Made by a program: the position numbers and the translations under genes. Positions 56,794 to 64,000 of a stretch of 64,000 nucleotides of DNA are shown piece after piece. Source of the stretch: Streptomyces griseiscabiei (GTDB lineage Bacteria; Actinomycetota; Actinomycetes; Streptomycetales; Streptomycetaceae). The stretch covers positions 3,451,001 through 3,515,000 of the forward strand of contig NZ_JAGJBZ010000001.1 in the NCBI RefSeq assembly GCF_020010925.1, given 5' to 3'. Position 1 is the first letter of the stretch; each line of letters starts with the position of its first letter. The notes under the pieces are model-generated. The model made no database searches. It was not told the DNA's origin and saw only the letters and a list, made by a program, of their open reading frames with translations.

Positions 56794-57693
56794 ATGCGTC
56801 CTGTCCTGCGAGTCCCGCGCTCCCCGCGCCGTGCCGCCTCCGCCGCCATAGCCGCCCTGCTCGCCGCCGCCGCGGTGGGCTGCGCCCCTCAGCCGGAGGA
56901 GGACGCCTCCGGCTCGGCCTCCGCCTCGGCGTCCGGAGCGTCCTGCGCCAAGGGCGAGTTGGGGACGAAGACCTCCGGCAAGCTGACGATCGCCACCGAC
57001 CAGCCCGCCTACGAGCCCTGGTTCAAGGACGACGACCCGAAGAACGGCGAGGGCTTCGAGTCGGCCGTCGCGTACGCCGTGGCGAAGCGGCTCGGCTACG
57101 ACAAGGGGGACGTCGTCTGGCAGAGCGTGCCCTTCAACAAGGCGTTCGCGCCCGGGGCGAAGACCTTCGACTTCGACGTCAACCAGGTGTCGATCAGCGA
57201 CGAGCGCAAGAAGGCCGTGGACTTCTCCTCGGGCTACTACGACGTGCGCCAGGCCGTCGTCGCGCTGAAGGACTCCCCGGCCGCGAAGGCCACGAGCGTC
57301 GCCGATCTGAAGAAGCTGCATCTGGGCGCCCAGGTCGGCACCACCAGCCTGGACTACATCGACGACGTGGTGAAGCCGAGCCAGGACGCCGCCGCGTACG
57401 CGAAGAACGACCAGGCCAAGTCCGCGCTGAAGAACGGCCAGATCGACGCGATCGTGGTCGACCTGCCGACCGCGTTCTACATCACGGGGGCCGAGGTGAC
57501 GGACGCGAAGATCGTCGGCCAGTTCGAGAACCAGGGCGGCACACCCGAGCAGTTCGGGCTCGTCCTCGACAAGGGCAGCGCCCTCACGTCCTGTGTGACG
57601 AGCGCCGTGGACGCCCTGCGCGAGGACGGCACCCTGGCGAGGATCGAGCAGGAGTGGCTCTCCGACGCCGTCGACGCGCCGGTGCTCAAGTGA
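56794..57693 (+). CDS. Polar amino-acid ABC transporter, substrate-binding lipoprotein
   Basis: Family 3 extracellular binding protein, 299 residues, for glutamate/glutamine-like or other polar amino acids. The signal reads SPRRAASAAIAALLAAAAVGC with lipid-modified Cys at about residue 30, followed by a Ser/Ala linker. The domain has LTIATDQPAYEPWF, FDFDVNQVSISDERKKAVDFS and GTTSLDYIDD. The ATG directly before the basic n-region is chosen; no strong ribosome site is visible. A GTGA overlap couples it to the permease. Confidence 0.9.
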   Translation: MRPVLRVPRSPRRAASAAIAALLAAAAVGCAPQPEEDASGSASASASGASCAKGELGTKTSGKLTIATDQPAYEPWFKDDDPKNGEGFESAVAYAVAKRLGYDKGDVVWQSVPFNKAFAPGAKTFDFDVNQVSISDERKKAVDFSSGYYDVRQAVVALKDSPAAKATSVADLKKLHLGAQVGTTSLDYIDDVVKPSQDAAAYAKNDQAKSALKNGQIDAIVVDLPTAFYITGAEVTDAKIVGQFENQGGTPEQFGLVLDKGSALTSCVTSAVDALREDGTLARIEQEWLSDAVDAPVLK

Positions 57694-58607
57694 CGGTCGT
57701 GAAGGACGAGCCCGGCCGGGAGGACGCGGACGGCGACGGCGCCCCACCCGCCGGGGACGACGACTACGTCCCCTCGCGACGACGGCTCGACCGGGAGCGC
57801 TACAAGCGCGACCGGGCCCGTCGCGCCACCGCCGTCGCCGCCCTGTCGACCCTGGTCACGGCCGTCGTCCTCTATCTGGTCGTCGTCAACGCGCCCGGCT
57901 GGCCGCGCACCAGGGAGACGTTCTTCAGCGCGGAGTACGCGCGCGAGGCGCTCCCCAAGGTCCTCGAAGGACTGTGGCTCAACGTACGGCTGCTGCTGGT
58001 CTGCGGTGTCGCCGTGCTCGCCCTCGGCATGCTCATCGCGATCGCGCGCACCCTGCGCGGCCCGGTGTTCTTCCCGCTGCGGGCACTGGCCGCCGCGTAC
58101 ACCGACTTCTTCCGGGGGCTGCCGCTGATCATCAATCTGATGATCGTGGTGCTGGGGGTCCCCGCGCTCCGGCTCCAGGGCGTGACCGTCGACCCGGTAC
58201 TGCTCGGCGGCACCGCGCTGACCCTCACCTACTCGGCGTACGTCGCCGAGGTGTTCCGGGCCGGCATCGAGTCCGTGCACCCCTCGCAGCGCGCGGCGGC
58301 CCGCTCGCTGGGCCTCACCAACCGGCAGGCGCTGCGGCACGTCGTGCTCCCCCAGGCGGTACGCCGTCAGGTGCCGCCGCTCCTCAACGACCTGGTGTCG
58401 CTGCAGAAGGACACCGGTCTGGTCTCGATCGGCGGTGCGATCGACGCCGTACGCGCCGCCGACATCATCGTGGGCCGCAGCCTCAACTACACGCCGTACA
58501 TCGTCGCGGGACTGGTCTTCGTCGCCCTGACCATCCCGATGACCCGCTTCACCGACTGGATCACGGCCCGGATGGACCGGCAGCGGGCGCAGGGAGGGAC
58601 GACATGA
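57690..58607 (+). CDS. Polar amino-acid ABC transporter, permease
   Basis: Inner-membrane permease of the HisM/GlnP type, 305 residues with a charged cytosolic N-terminus (about 50 residues, Asp/Arg-rich) and about five helices. The EAA loop that touches the ATPase is seen in FRAGIESVHPSQRAAARSLGL, with HVVLPQAVRR next to it. GTG start overlaps the binding-protein stop. A single permease gene suggests a homodimer. Confidence 0.92.
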   Translation: MTVVKDEPGREDADGDGAPPAGDDDYVPSRRRLDRERYKRDRARRATAVAALSTLVTAVVLYLVVVNAPGWPRTRETFFSAEYAREALPKVLEGLWLNVRLLLVCGVAVLALGMLIAIARTLRGPVFFPLRALAAAYTDFFRGLPLIINLMIVVLGVPALRLQGVTVDPVLLGGTALTLTYSAYVAEVFRAGIESVHPSQRAAARSLGLTNRQALRHVVLPQAVRRQVPPLLNDLVSLQKDTGLVSIGGAIDAVRAADIIVGRSLNYTPYIVAGLVFVALTIPMTRFTDWITARMDRQRAQGGTT

Positions 58608-59395
58608 GCGACACCCGGGAGAGCGCGGGGCCGGTGGACGCCGCGGAGGACGCCCCCGTGCTGCGGATGGAGTCCGTCCGCAAGACCTTCGGCGGCTCGG
58701 TCGTGCTGCGGGACGTCGATCTGGAGGTGGCCCCGCACACCGTGACCGCGCTGATCGGCGCCTCCGGGTCCGGCAAGTCGACGCTGCTGCGCTGCGCCAA
58801 TCTGCTGGAGGACATCGACGACGGGGCGATCTGGCTGGACGGCGAGGAGATCACCGATCCCCGTGCGGACCAGGACGCGGTACGGCGCCGGATCGGCGTG
58901 GTCTTCCAGTCGTACAACCTGTTCCCGCACATGACGGTGCTGGACAACATCACCCTGGCGCCGCGCCGGGTGCACGGCGTCCCCCGCGCGGAGGCCGAGG
59001 GACGGGCCCGTGAACTCCTGGAGCGGCTCGGGCTGGGCGGGAAGGCCGGCGCCTACCCCGACCGGCTCAGCGGCGGCCAGCAGCAGCGTGTGGCGATCGT
59101 GCGCGCCCTGGCCGTACGCCCCCGGCTGCTGCTCCTCGACGAGATCACCGCGGCCCTCGATCCGGAGCTGGTCGGCGAGGTCCTGAACGTCGTCCGCGAT
59201 CTGAAGGCCGACGGCATGACGATGGTGCTGGCCACCCACGAGATGGGCTTCGCCCGTGACGTCGCCGACCAGGTGTGTTTCCTGGACGGGGGCGTGGTGC
59301 TGGAACGCGGTACGGCGGAGCAGTTGTTCGGCGACCCGCGGCAGGAACGCACCCGGCGGTTCCTGCGACGGATCGTGGAGGCGGGCCGCCTGTAA
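58604..59395 (+). CDS. Polar amino-acid ABC transporter, ATPase
   Basis: ATPase of 263 residues for the same transporter. Walker A is [13 protein letters not shown], the Q-loop is VFQSYNLFPHM, the signature LSGGQQQRVAIVRAL and Walker B LLLLDEITAALDPE, where the Asp-Glu pair is followed by Ile instead of the commoner Pro/Val. The ATG overlaps the permease stop. It is the last gene of the operon and meets aroQ tail to tail 25 bases on. Confidence 0.94.
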   Translation: MSDTRESAGPVDAAEDAPVLRMESVRKTFGGSVVLRDVDLEVAPHTVTALIGASGSGKSTLLRCANLLEDIDDGAIWLDGEEITDPRADQDAVRRRIGVVFQSYNLFPHMTVLDNITLAPRRVHGVPRAEAEGRARELLERLGLGGKAGAYPDRLSGGQQQRVAIVRALAVRPRLLLLDEITAALDPELVGEVLNVVRDLKADGMTMVLATHEMGFARDVADQVCFLDGGVVLERGTAEQLFGDPRQERTRRFLRRIVEAGRL

Positions 59396-59420
59396 GGGGC
59401 GTGCTCCTGGAGGCCGGGGC

Positions 59421-59894
59421 TTACGCCTCGGCCTTCCCCGCCCCCGCCAGCGCGGCCACCCGCTCCACGCCGAACACATAGCCCTGCACCCCGCACCCGG
59501 CGACGACCCCGTCGGCGCGCAGCGAGACGTACGAGTGGTGCCGGAACGTCTCCCGCTTGTGGATGTTGGAGATGTGCACCTCCAGCACCGGCAGCCCGTC
59601 GCAGGTGTTGAGGGCGTCGAGGATCGCCACGGAGGTGTGCGAGTAGGCGCCGGGGTTGATGACGATGCCGCTGTGGTTCAGCCGTGCCTCGTGGATCCAG
59701 TCGACCAGTTCGCCCTCGTGGTTGGACTGCCGGAAGTCCACCGTGCCCCCGTGCGCGGCCGCCGCCTTCGCGCACATCGCCTCGACGTCGGCGAGCGTGT
59801 CGGAACCGTAGATCTCGGGCTGCCGCTGCCCCAGGAGGTTCAGGTTGGGGCCGTTGAGAATCATGATCGGGGCTTGGGCCAGGCTGCGGGGCAC
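59421..59894 (-). CDS. aroQ: Type II 3-dehydroquinate dehydratase
   Basis: Shikimate-pathway enzyme turning 3-dehydroquinate into 3-dehydroshikimate. The 157-residue protein has [18 protein letters not shown] with the active-site Arg and Tyr, [13 protein letters not shown] with the second conserved Tyr and the His region [17 protein letters not shown]. The ATG used adds nine residues before IMILNGPN, normal for Streptomyces. No other shikimate gene is near. Confidence 0.95.
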   Translation of the reverse strand: MPRSLAQAPIMILNGPNLNLLGQRQPEIYGSDTLADVEAMCAKAAAAHGGTVDFRQSNHEGELVDWIHEARLNHSGIVINPGAYSHTSVAILDALNTCDGLPVLEVHISNIHKRETFRHHSYVSLRADGVVAGCGVQGYVFGVERVAALAGAGKAEA

Positions 59895-59995
59895 GGTTCC
59901 TCCGGTCCGTTCGGGGTGGGCGGTCCGTGGGGACCACCGCTCGACCCCGGTTTATCACGGTGAAACCGCCGGGCAGGAGGCCGTACCCTCCCCGC

Positions 59996-61042
59996 ATGAC
60001 CTCGCCCTCGTACCCTCCCAAGCCCTCCCCCGGCGACCGCGTGGCCGTCGTCTCGCCCGGCGCAGGTCTGCCCGAGCTGTTCCCCCGCCCGTTCGAACTG
60101 GGCCTGGAGCGGCTGCGCGAGGAGTACGGCCTCGTACCGGTCGAGTATCCGACGACGCGGAAGATGGGCACGACGGCATGGGAGAGGGCCGACGACCTGC
60201 ACGCGGCCTTCGCAGACCCGGACATCAAGGCGGTGTTCACCTCGATCGGCGGCGACGACCAGATCACCGTCCTGCCGTATCTGGACCGGGAGTTGCTGCG
60301 GGCCCACCCCAAGCCGTTCTTCGGCATGAGCGACAACACCAACCTGCTGGCGTACCTGTACAGCACCGGGATCGTCGGCTATCACGGCGGGACCGTGATG
60401 ACCTCGCTGGGCAGATCCGTCGCCATGGACCCGCTGACCGCCGACTCCCTGCGCGCCGCCCTGTTCACCTCGGGGCCGTACGAACTGCGGCCCGCCGAAC
60501 GCTTCAACGACGTCAACCGCGACTGGGCCGACCCGGCGACCTTCGACGCGGAGCCGGAGACCGTCCCCGGCGCCGGATGGACCTGGGTGAACGCCGACCG
60601 CGTGGTGGAGGGCCGGAGTTGGGGCGGGTGCCTGGAGATCCTCGGCTGGCTGCTGATGGCCGACCGCGAGGTGCCGCGCGACCCTTCCGTGTTCGACGGC
60701 GGTGTGCTCTTCCTGGAGACCTCGGAGGAACTGCCGAGCGGCGAGGAGGTCTTCCGCACCCTGCGCAACATGGGCGAGCGCGGTCTGCTCCGGCGCTTCT
60801 CCGCGCTTCTGATGGGGCGCCCCAAGGCCTGGTCCTTCGAGCAGCCCAACACCCCGGAGGAAGCGGCCCGTTACACGGCCGGACAGCGGGAGGCCGTCCT
60901 GCGCGCGATGCGGACGTACGCCCCCGACACCACGATCGTCTTCGACGTGGACCTTGGGCACACCGATCCCCAGCTCGTCATCCCCTACGGGGGCGCGATC
61001 CGGGTGGACGGGCCCGCCCGGCGCATCTCGGTGACCTACTGA
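59996..61042 (+). CDS. S66-family peptidase (LD-carboxypeptidase / MccF-like)
   Basis: A 348-residue serine peptidase of family S66, whose members cut LD-peptide bonds in murein peptides or microcin C-like nucleotide peptides. The nucleophile Ser is in FFGMSDNTNLL, the Glu of the triad in SWGGCLEILGWL and the His in DLGHTDPQLVIPYGG. The family start is VAVVSPGAG. The ATG giving MTSPSYPPKPS is preferred. It diverges from aroQ. Confidence 0.9.
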   Translation: MTSPSYPPKPSPGDRVAVVSPGAGLPELFPRPFELGLERLREEYGLVPVEYPTTRKMGTTAWERADDLHAAFADPDIKAVFTSIGGDDQITVLPYLDRELLRAHPKPFFGMSDNTNLLAYLYSTGIVGYHGGTVMTSLGRSVAMDPLTADSLRAALFTSGPYELRPAERFNDVNRDWADPATFDAEPETVPGAGWTWVNADRVVEGRSWGGCLEILGWLLMADREVPRDPSVFDGGVLFLETSEELPSGEEVFRTLRNMGERGLLRRFSALLMGRPKAWSFEQPNTPEEAARYTAGQREAVLRAMRTYAPDTTIVFDVDLGHTDPQLVIPYGGAIRVDGPARRISVTY

Positions 61043-61133
61043 GGCCTGTTGACGCCTCCCGGAACACTCTGGCCTCGGACGAGCCCCCGCACGCCCCCCG
61101 TAACCGCCCGTCACCGTGGGTAGTTGACGCGGC

Positions 61134-62447
61134 ATGCAACCTGCACGCACCGTGAAACCGCCCTCCATGCTGCGCCTCGCGTCCGCCTCGCTCGCCGGGA
61201 CGGCCATCGAGTTCTACGACTTCTTCGTCTACGGGACGGCGGCGGCCCTCGTCCTGGGGCCGCTGTTCTTCCCGACGTTCTCGCCGCTGGCCGGAACCCT
61301 CGCGGCCTTCGCGACCTTCGGGGTCGGCTTCGTGGCGCGACCGCTCGGTTCGGTGCTGTTCGGGCACATCGGGGACCGGCACGGGCGGCGGCCGGTGCTC
61401 GTCGCCTCGCTGCTGCTGACCGGCGGCGCGACCGTCGCCGTCGGCTGCGTCCCCACGTTCGACTCGATCGGTGTGGCCGCCCCCTTCCTCCTTCTCGTCC
61501 TGCGCTTCCTGCAGGGGCTCGGGCTGGGCGGGGAGTGGGGCGGCGCGGTGCTGCTGACGGCGGAGCACGCGCCGGCCGATCGGCGCGGACTGTGGTCGAG
61601 CTTCCCCCAGGTCGGGCCGGCGGTGGGGTTCCTGCTGGCCAACGGGGTGATGCTGGCGCTGTCGGCGAGCCTGACGGAGGCGCAGTTCGCCGCCTGGGGG
61701 TGGCGGGTGCCGTTCTGGGCGGCGGGCGTCCTGGCCGTCGCGGGGCTGTGGCTGCGCTCGTCGCTCACCGAGAGCCCGCAGTTCCTGCGGATCGACGAGC
61801 CCGCGCGCGTGCCGCTCGCCGAGGTGGCGCGCGACCACTGGCGGCTCGTCCTGCTGACGGCCGGCGCGCTCGCGATCGGGTACGCGGTGTTCTACGCGGT
61901 GACGACCTGGTCCCTCGCGTACGGCACCGAGCGGCTCGGCGTCAGCCGCACCGTCATGCTGACCTGCATCATGGGCGCCGTGGTGGTGAAGGGCGCCCTG
62001 ACACCGGTGGCCGCGGTGCTCGGCGACCGGTACGGGCGGCGCCCGCTGTGCCTGATCGGCTGCACCGTCACCGTGCTGTGGATGTTTCCGATGGTCGCGC
62101 TGCTGGCGACCGGTGAACCCCTGCTGATCTTCTTCGGTTTCCTGGTGGCGATGCTGGCGTTCGTCACGATGTTCGCCGTCATCGCCGCGTACCTGCCGGA
62201 GCTGTACGAACCCCGGGTGCGCTGCACGGGCGCCGCGGTCGGCTACAACCTCGGCGGGGTGCTCGGCGGGGCGCTGACCCCGATCGTGGCCACCGCCGTG
62301 GCCCAGGGCGGTCGGGTGCCCTGGGGTGTCGGCGCGTATCTCACCGGGATCGCCCTGCTGAGTCTGGGCTGCTTCGCCCTGCTGCCGGAGACCCGCCCGG
62401 TCCCTCTCGCGACGACGGCGGCGGAGGCGGAGGCCGCCGCGGGGTGA
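61134..62447 (+). CDS. MFS transporter, MHS (metabolite:H+ symporter) family
   Basis: Twelve-segment MFS protein of 437 residues with the MHS signature TAIEFYDFFVYGTAAALVLG, the loop motif GDRHGRRPVL and GLGLGGEWGGAVLLTAEHAP. It is a clear homologue of the transporter at 7315-8703, but lacks the Ser/Pro-rich loop insert of that protein. Substrate unknown; organic acid or osmolyte uptake is typical. It meets the antiporter gene tail to tail. Confidence 0.9.
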   Translation: MQPARTVKPPSMLRLASASLAGTAIEFYDFFVYGTAAALVLGPLFFPTFSPLAGTLAAFATFGVGFVARPLGSVLFGHIGDRHGRRPVLVASLLLTGGATVAVGCVPTFDSIGVAAPFLLLVLRFLQGLGLGGEWGGAVLLTAEHAPADRRGLWSSFPQVGPAVGFLLANGVMLALSASLTEAQFAAWGWRVPFWAAGVLAVAGLWLRSSLTESPQFLRIDEPARVPLAEVARDHWRLVLLTAGALAIGYAVFYAVTTWSLAYGTERLGVSRTVMLTCIMGAVVVKGALTPVAAVLGDRYGRRPLCLIGCTVTVLWMFPMVALLATGEPLLIFFGFLVAMLAFVTMFAVIAAYLPELYEPRVRCTGAAVGYNLGGVLGGALTPIVATAVAQGGRVPWGVGAYLTGIALLSLGCFALLPETRPVPLATTAAEAEAAAG

Positions 62448-62490
62448 GCGCCGGTCTCCCGTGCCCACGACCCGCGCGACGGCGACCGTG

Positions 62491-63591
62491 CTACGGATTC
62501 ACCGCCAGCTCCAGATACGCCGCGAACAGCACCAGATGGACCCCGCCCTGCAGAGGCGTCGCGCGTCCCGGGACCACGGTCAGCGAGGCCACCACGACGG
62601 TCAGGGCCAGCAGCACCATATGGGTGGCGCCGAGGCCGAGGACGAGCGGTCCGGAGAGCCAGACGGAGGCCAGGGCGACGGCCGGGATGGTCAGACCGAT
62701 GCTGGCCATGGCGGAGCCGAGGGCCAGGTTGAGGCTGGTCTGGACCCGGTCGCGGCGGGCCGCGCGCAGGGCGGCGATGGTCTCGGGCAGCAGGACGAGC
62801 AGGGCGATGACCACACCGACGACGGCGTGCGGCAGTCCGGCCGCGTCGACGCCGGACTCGATGGTGGGTGAGACGCCCTTGGCGAGGCCGACGACACCGA
62901 CGAGCGCCAGGCCGAGCAGTCCGAGGCTGATCCGGGCCGTACGGGCCGACGGGGCCTCCGCGTGGTCGTCCTCGGCGATCACCTCGCCCAGTCGGGTGAT
63001 CGGCAGGAAGTAGTCCCGGTGGCGCACGGTCTGGGTCGCCACGAACAGGCCGTACAGGGCCAGTGAGGACAGTGCCGCGAAGGTGAGCTGGGCCGTGGAG
63101 AACTCGGGGCCCGGCTTGCTGGTGGTGAAGGTGGGGAGCACCAGGCTGAGCGTGGCCAGTGTCGCGACCGTGGCGAGGGCGGCGCCGGTGCCTTCGGGGT
63201 TGAACACCGCGAGTCCGTGGCGCAGCGAGGCGACGAGCAGACAGATGCCGACGATGCCGTTACAGGTGATCATCACGGCGGCGAAGACGGTGTCACGGGC
63301 GAGGGTGGCGCTCTTGTCACCGCCGTCGAGCATCAGGGTGACGATCAGCGCGACCTCGATGATCGTGACGGCGACGGCGAGGACGAGGGAGCCGAACGGC
63401 TCGCCGACACGGTGGGCGACGACCTCGGCGTGGTGGACGGCGGCGAGTACGGCTCCCGCGAGCACCAGCGTCACCAGGGCGACGCCCGCGGGGGGCAGAT
63501 CACGTCCCCAGGTGAGAGCGAGCAGGACGACCGCGGCCACCGGGACGGCATCAGTCCATCGCGTCGTGAGCGACCGGAGCCGAGCGAGCAT
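62491..63591 (-). CDS. ChaA-like calcium/cation:proton antiporter
   Basis: Membrane antiporter of 366 residues with about 11 helices, resembling ChaA of the CaCA superfamily. The two alpha repeats are seen at SLVLAVAVTIIEVALIVTLM (repeat 1, acidic Glu in helix) and LPHAVVGVVIALLVLLPET (repeat 2). It exchanges Ca2+, Na+ or K+ for protons across the cytoplasmic membrane in known members. A hairpin upstream separates it from the TerC gene. Confidence 0.85.
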   Translation of the reverse strand: MLARLRSLTTRWTDAVPVAAVVLLALTWGRDLPPAGVALVTLVLAGAVLAAVHHAEVVAHRVGEPFGSLVLAVAVTIIEVALIVTLMLDGGDKSATLARDTVFAAVMITCNGIVGICLLVASLRHGLAVFNPEGTGAALATVATLATLSLVLPTFTTSKPGPEFSTAQLTFAALSSLALYGLFVATQTVRHRDYFLPITRLGEVIAEDDHAEAPSARTARISLGLLGLALVGVVGLAKGVSPTIESGVDAAGLPHAVVGVVIALLVLLPETIAALRAARRDRVQTSLNLALGSAMASIGLTIPAVALASVWLSGPLVLGLGATHMVLLALTVVVASLTVVPGRATPLQGGVHLVLFAAYLELAVNP

Positions 63592-63615
63592 GCGGTGATC
63601 CTTTCAGACGTGAAA

Positions 63616-63669
63616 GGGCCCCGCACTCCGGTGGACGCCGTGGATCTGCGTCTCCGTGGTGCGGGGCCC
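63616..63669 (-). terminator. Terminator after the TerC-family gene
   Basis: GGGCCCCGCAC (63616-63626) pairs with GTGCGGGGCCC (63659-63669) over a 32-base partly paired loop, between the TerC stop and the antiporter start. Confidence 0.7.
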
Positions 63670-63701
63670 CATCCGTGATTGTCGTGCGGTGTCGGCCCTC
63701 G

Positions 63702-64000
63702 TCAGGCCTCGACGCTGTCCTTCTCCGCGCCGTCGGCCTTCTGCTGCTCGGCCTCGGCCCGCGCCTGCTTCCTGGTGGCGAGCAGGCTGGTGATCGTGGT
63801 GATGACCAGGACCGCGCAGATCACTCCGAGGGACACCGGGATGGAGATCTCGGGAACGTGTACCCCGGACTCGTGCAATGCGTGCAGCACGAGCTTCACT
63901 CCGATGAAGCCGAGGATGACCGACAGGCCGTAGGACAGGTGGACCAGCTTCTTCAGCAGACCGCCGATGAGGAAGTACAGCTGTCGCAGACCCATCAGCG
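63702..64000 (-). CDS. TerC-family membrane protein, C-terminal fragment (window edge)
   Basis: Only the last 99 or so residues are inside the window; the gene continues beyond base 64000. The visible part has GLRQLYFLIGGLLKKLVHLS, then helix YGLSVILGFIGVKLVLHAL and helix ISIPVSLGVICAVLVITTI, ending in a Glu/Ala/Lys-rich tail. This matches the C-terminus of TerC/Alx membrane proteins linked to metal (Mn2+) or tellurite handling. Confidence 0.85.
   Translation of the reverse strand, partial: LMGLRQLYFLIGGLLKKLVHLSYGLSVILGFIGVKLVLHALHESGVHVPEISIPVSLGVICAVLVITTITSLLATRKQARAEAEQQKADGAEKDSVEA

Noticed and set aside
59421..59894. AroQ as part of the 3,4-AHBA cluster, since both involve dehydroquinate-type enzymes
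   Set aside because: It is 35 kb away, isolated, and the GriH reaction does not pass through 3-dehydroquinate; it is the normal shikimate enzyme.

Overview
The window looks like a chromosomal segment of a Streptomyces: very high GC, GTG/TTG starts, 1-4 base stop/start overlaps, actinobacterial proteins (WhiA, an RbpA-family protein, a mycothiol-type maleylpyruvate isomerase), rare TTA codons, and the 'cgcgcagttccccgcg' inverted repeat common between Streptomyces genes. Gene order (tkt-tal-zwf-opcA-pgl ... pgi ... rbpA-like-secG-tpiA-pgk-gap ... whiA-yvcK-rapZ-uvrC ... uvrA) follows, from memory, the conserved core locus around SCO1935-SCO1958 of S. coelicolor.

Region by region. 0.3-7.2 kb: oxidative and non-oxidative pentose phosphate operon. 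7.3-24.6 kb: an accessory block between pgl and pgi, read as a biosynthetic gene cluster. It has a GriI-type aldolase and a GriH-type 3-dehydroquinate-synthase-II homologue (the 3-amino-4-hydroxybenzoate pair), an aryl-AMP ligase, two acyl carrier proteins, a ketosynthase with a degenerate partner, a second adenylating enzyme, an unknown 182-residue protein, an unusual SDR protein, a CreE-like flavoprotein and a CreD-like lyase (the aspartate-nitrosuccinate route to nitrous acid), a 14-TM exporter and a FabG-type ketoreductase. 24.7-32 kb: glycolysis (pgi, tpiA, pgk, gap) with secG, an RbpA-family gene and an MFS exporter. 32-40.6 kb: secreted M14 carboxypeptidase, then the overlapping uvrC-rapZ-yvcK-whiA operon. 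40.6-47.8 kb: a signalling island with a LuxR-type response regulator, a large sensor kinase, two tandem paralogous solute-binding lipoproteins without a transporter, and a lone receiver protein; a near-palindrome (TTACGGCTAGCCGGAA) recurs in front of both regulator genes. 48-64 kb: mixed housekeeping genes: DNA-binding-like protein, PfkB kinase, MmyB-type regulator, YceI, UvrA with a Lys/Ala tail, maleylpyruvate isomerase family protein, metallo-beta-lactamase fold protein, a polar amino-acid ABC transporter, AroQ, S66 peptidase, MHS-family transporter, ChaA-like antiporter and a truncated TerC gene at the window edge.

The most interesting system is the 9.2-24.6 kb cluster. Inferred scheme: DHAP plus aspartate semialdehyde give 3-amino-4-hydroxybenzoate; a ligase loads it on a carrier protein; a small type II polyketide synthase extends it and a ketoreductase reduces it; CreE/CreD-like enzymes make nitrous acid from aspartate; the second adenylating enzyme diazotises the aryl amine; an oxidoreductase may replace the diazo group by hydride; the MFS protein exports the product. 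This resembles the cremeomycin and avenalumic/p-coumaric acid (ava/cma) logic, but no dehydratase, thioesterase or pathway regulator is visible. Three of its genes carry TTA codons, which suggests bldA control. All functional assignments come from reading motifs by eye; no database search was run.
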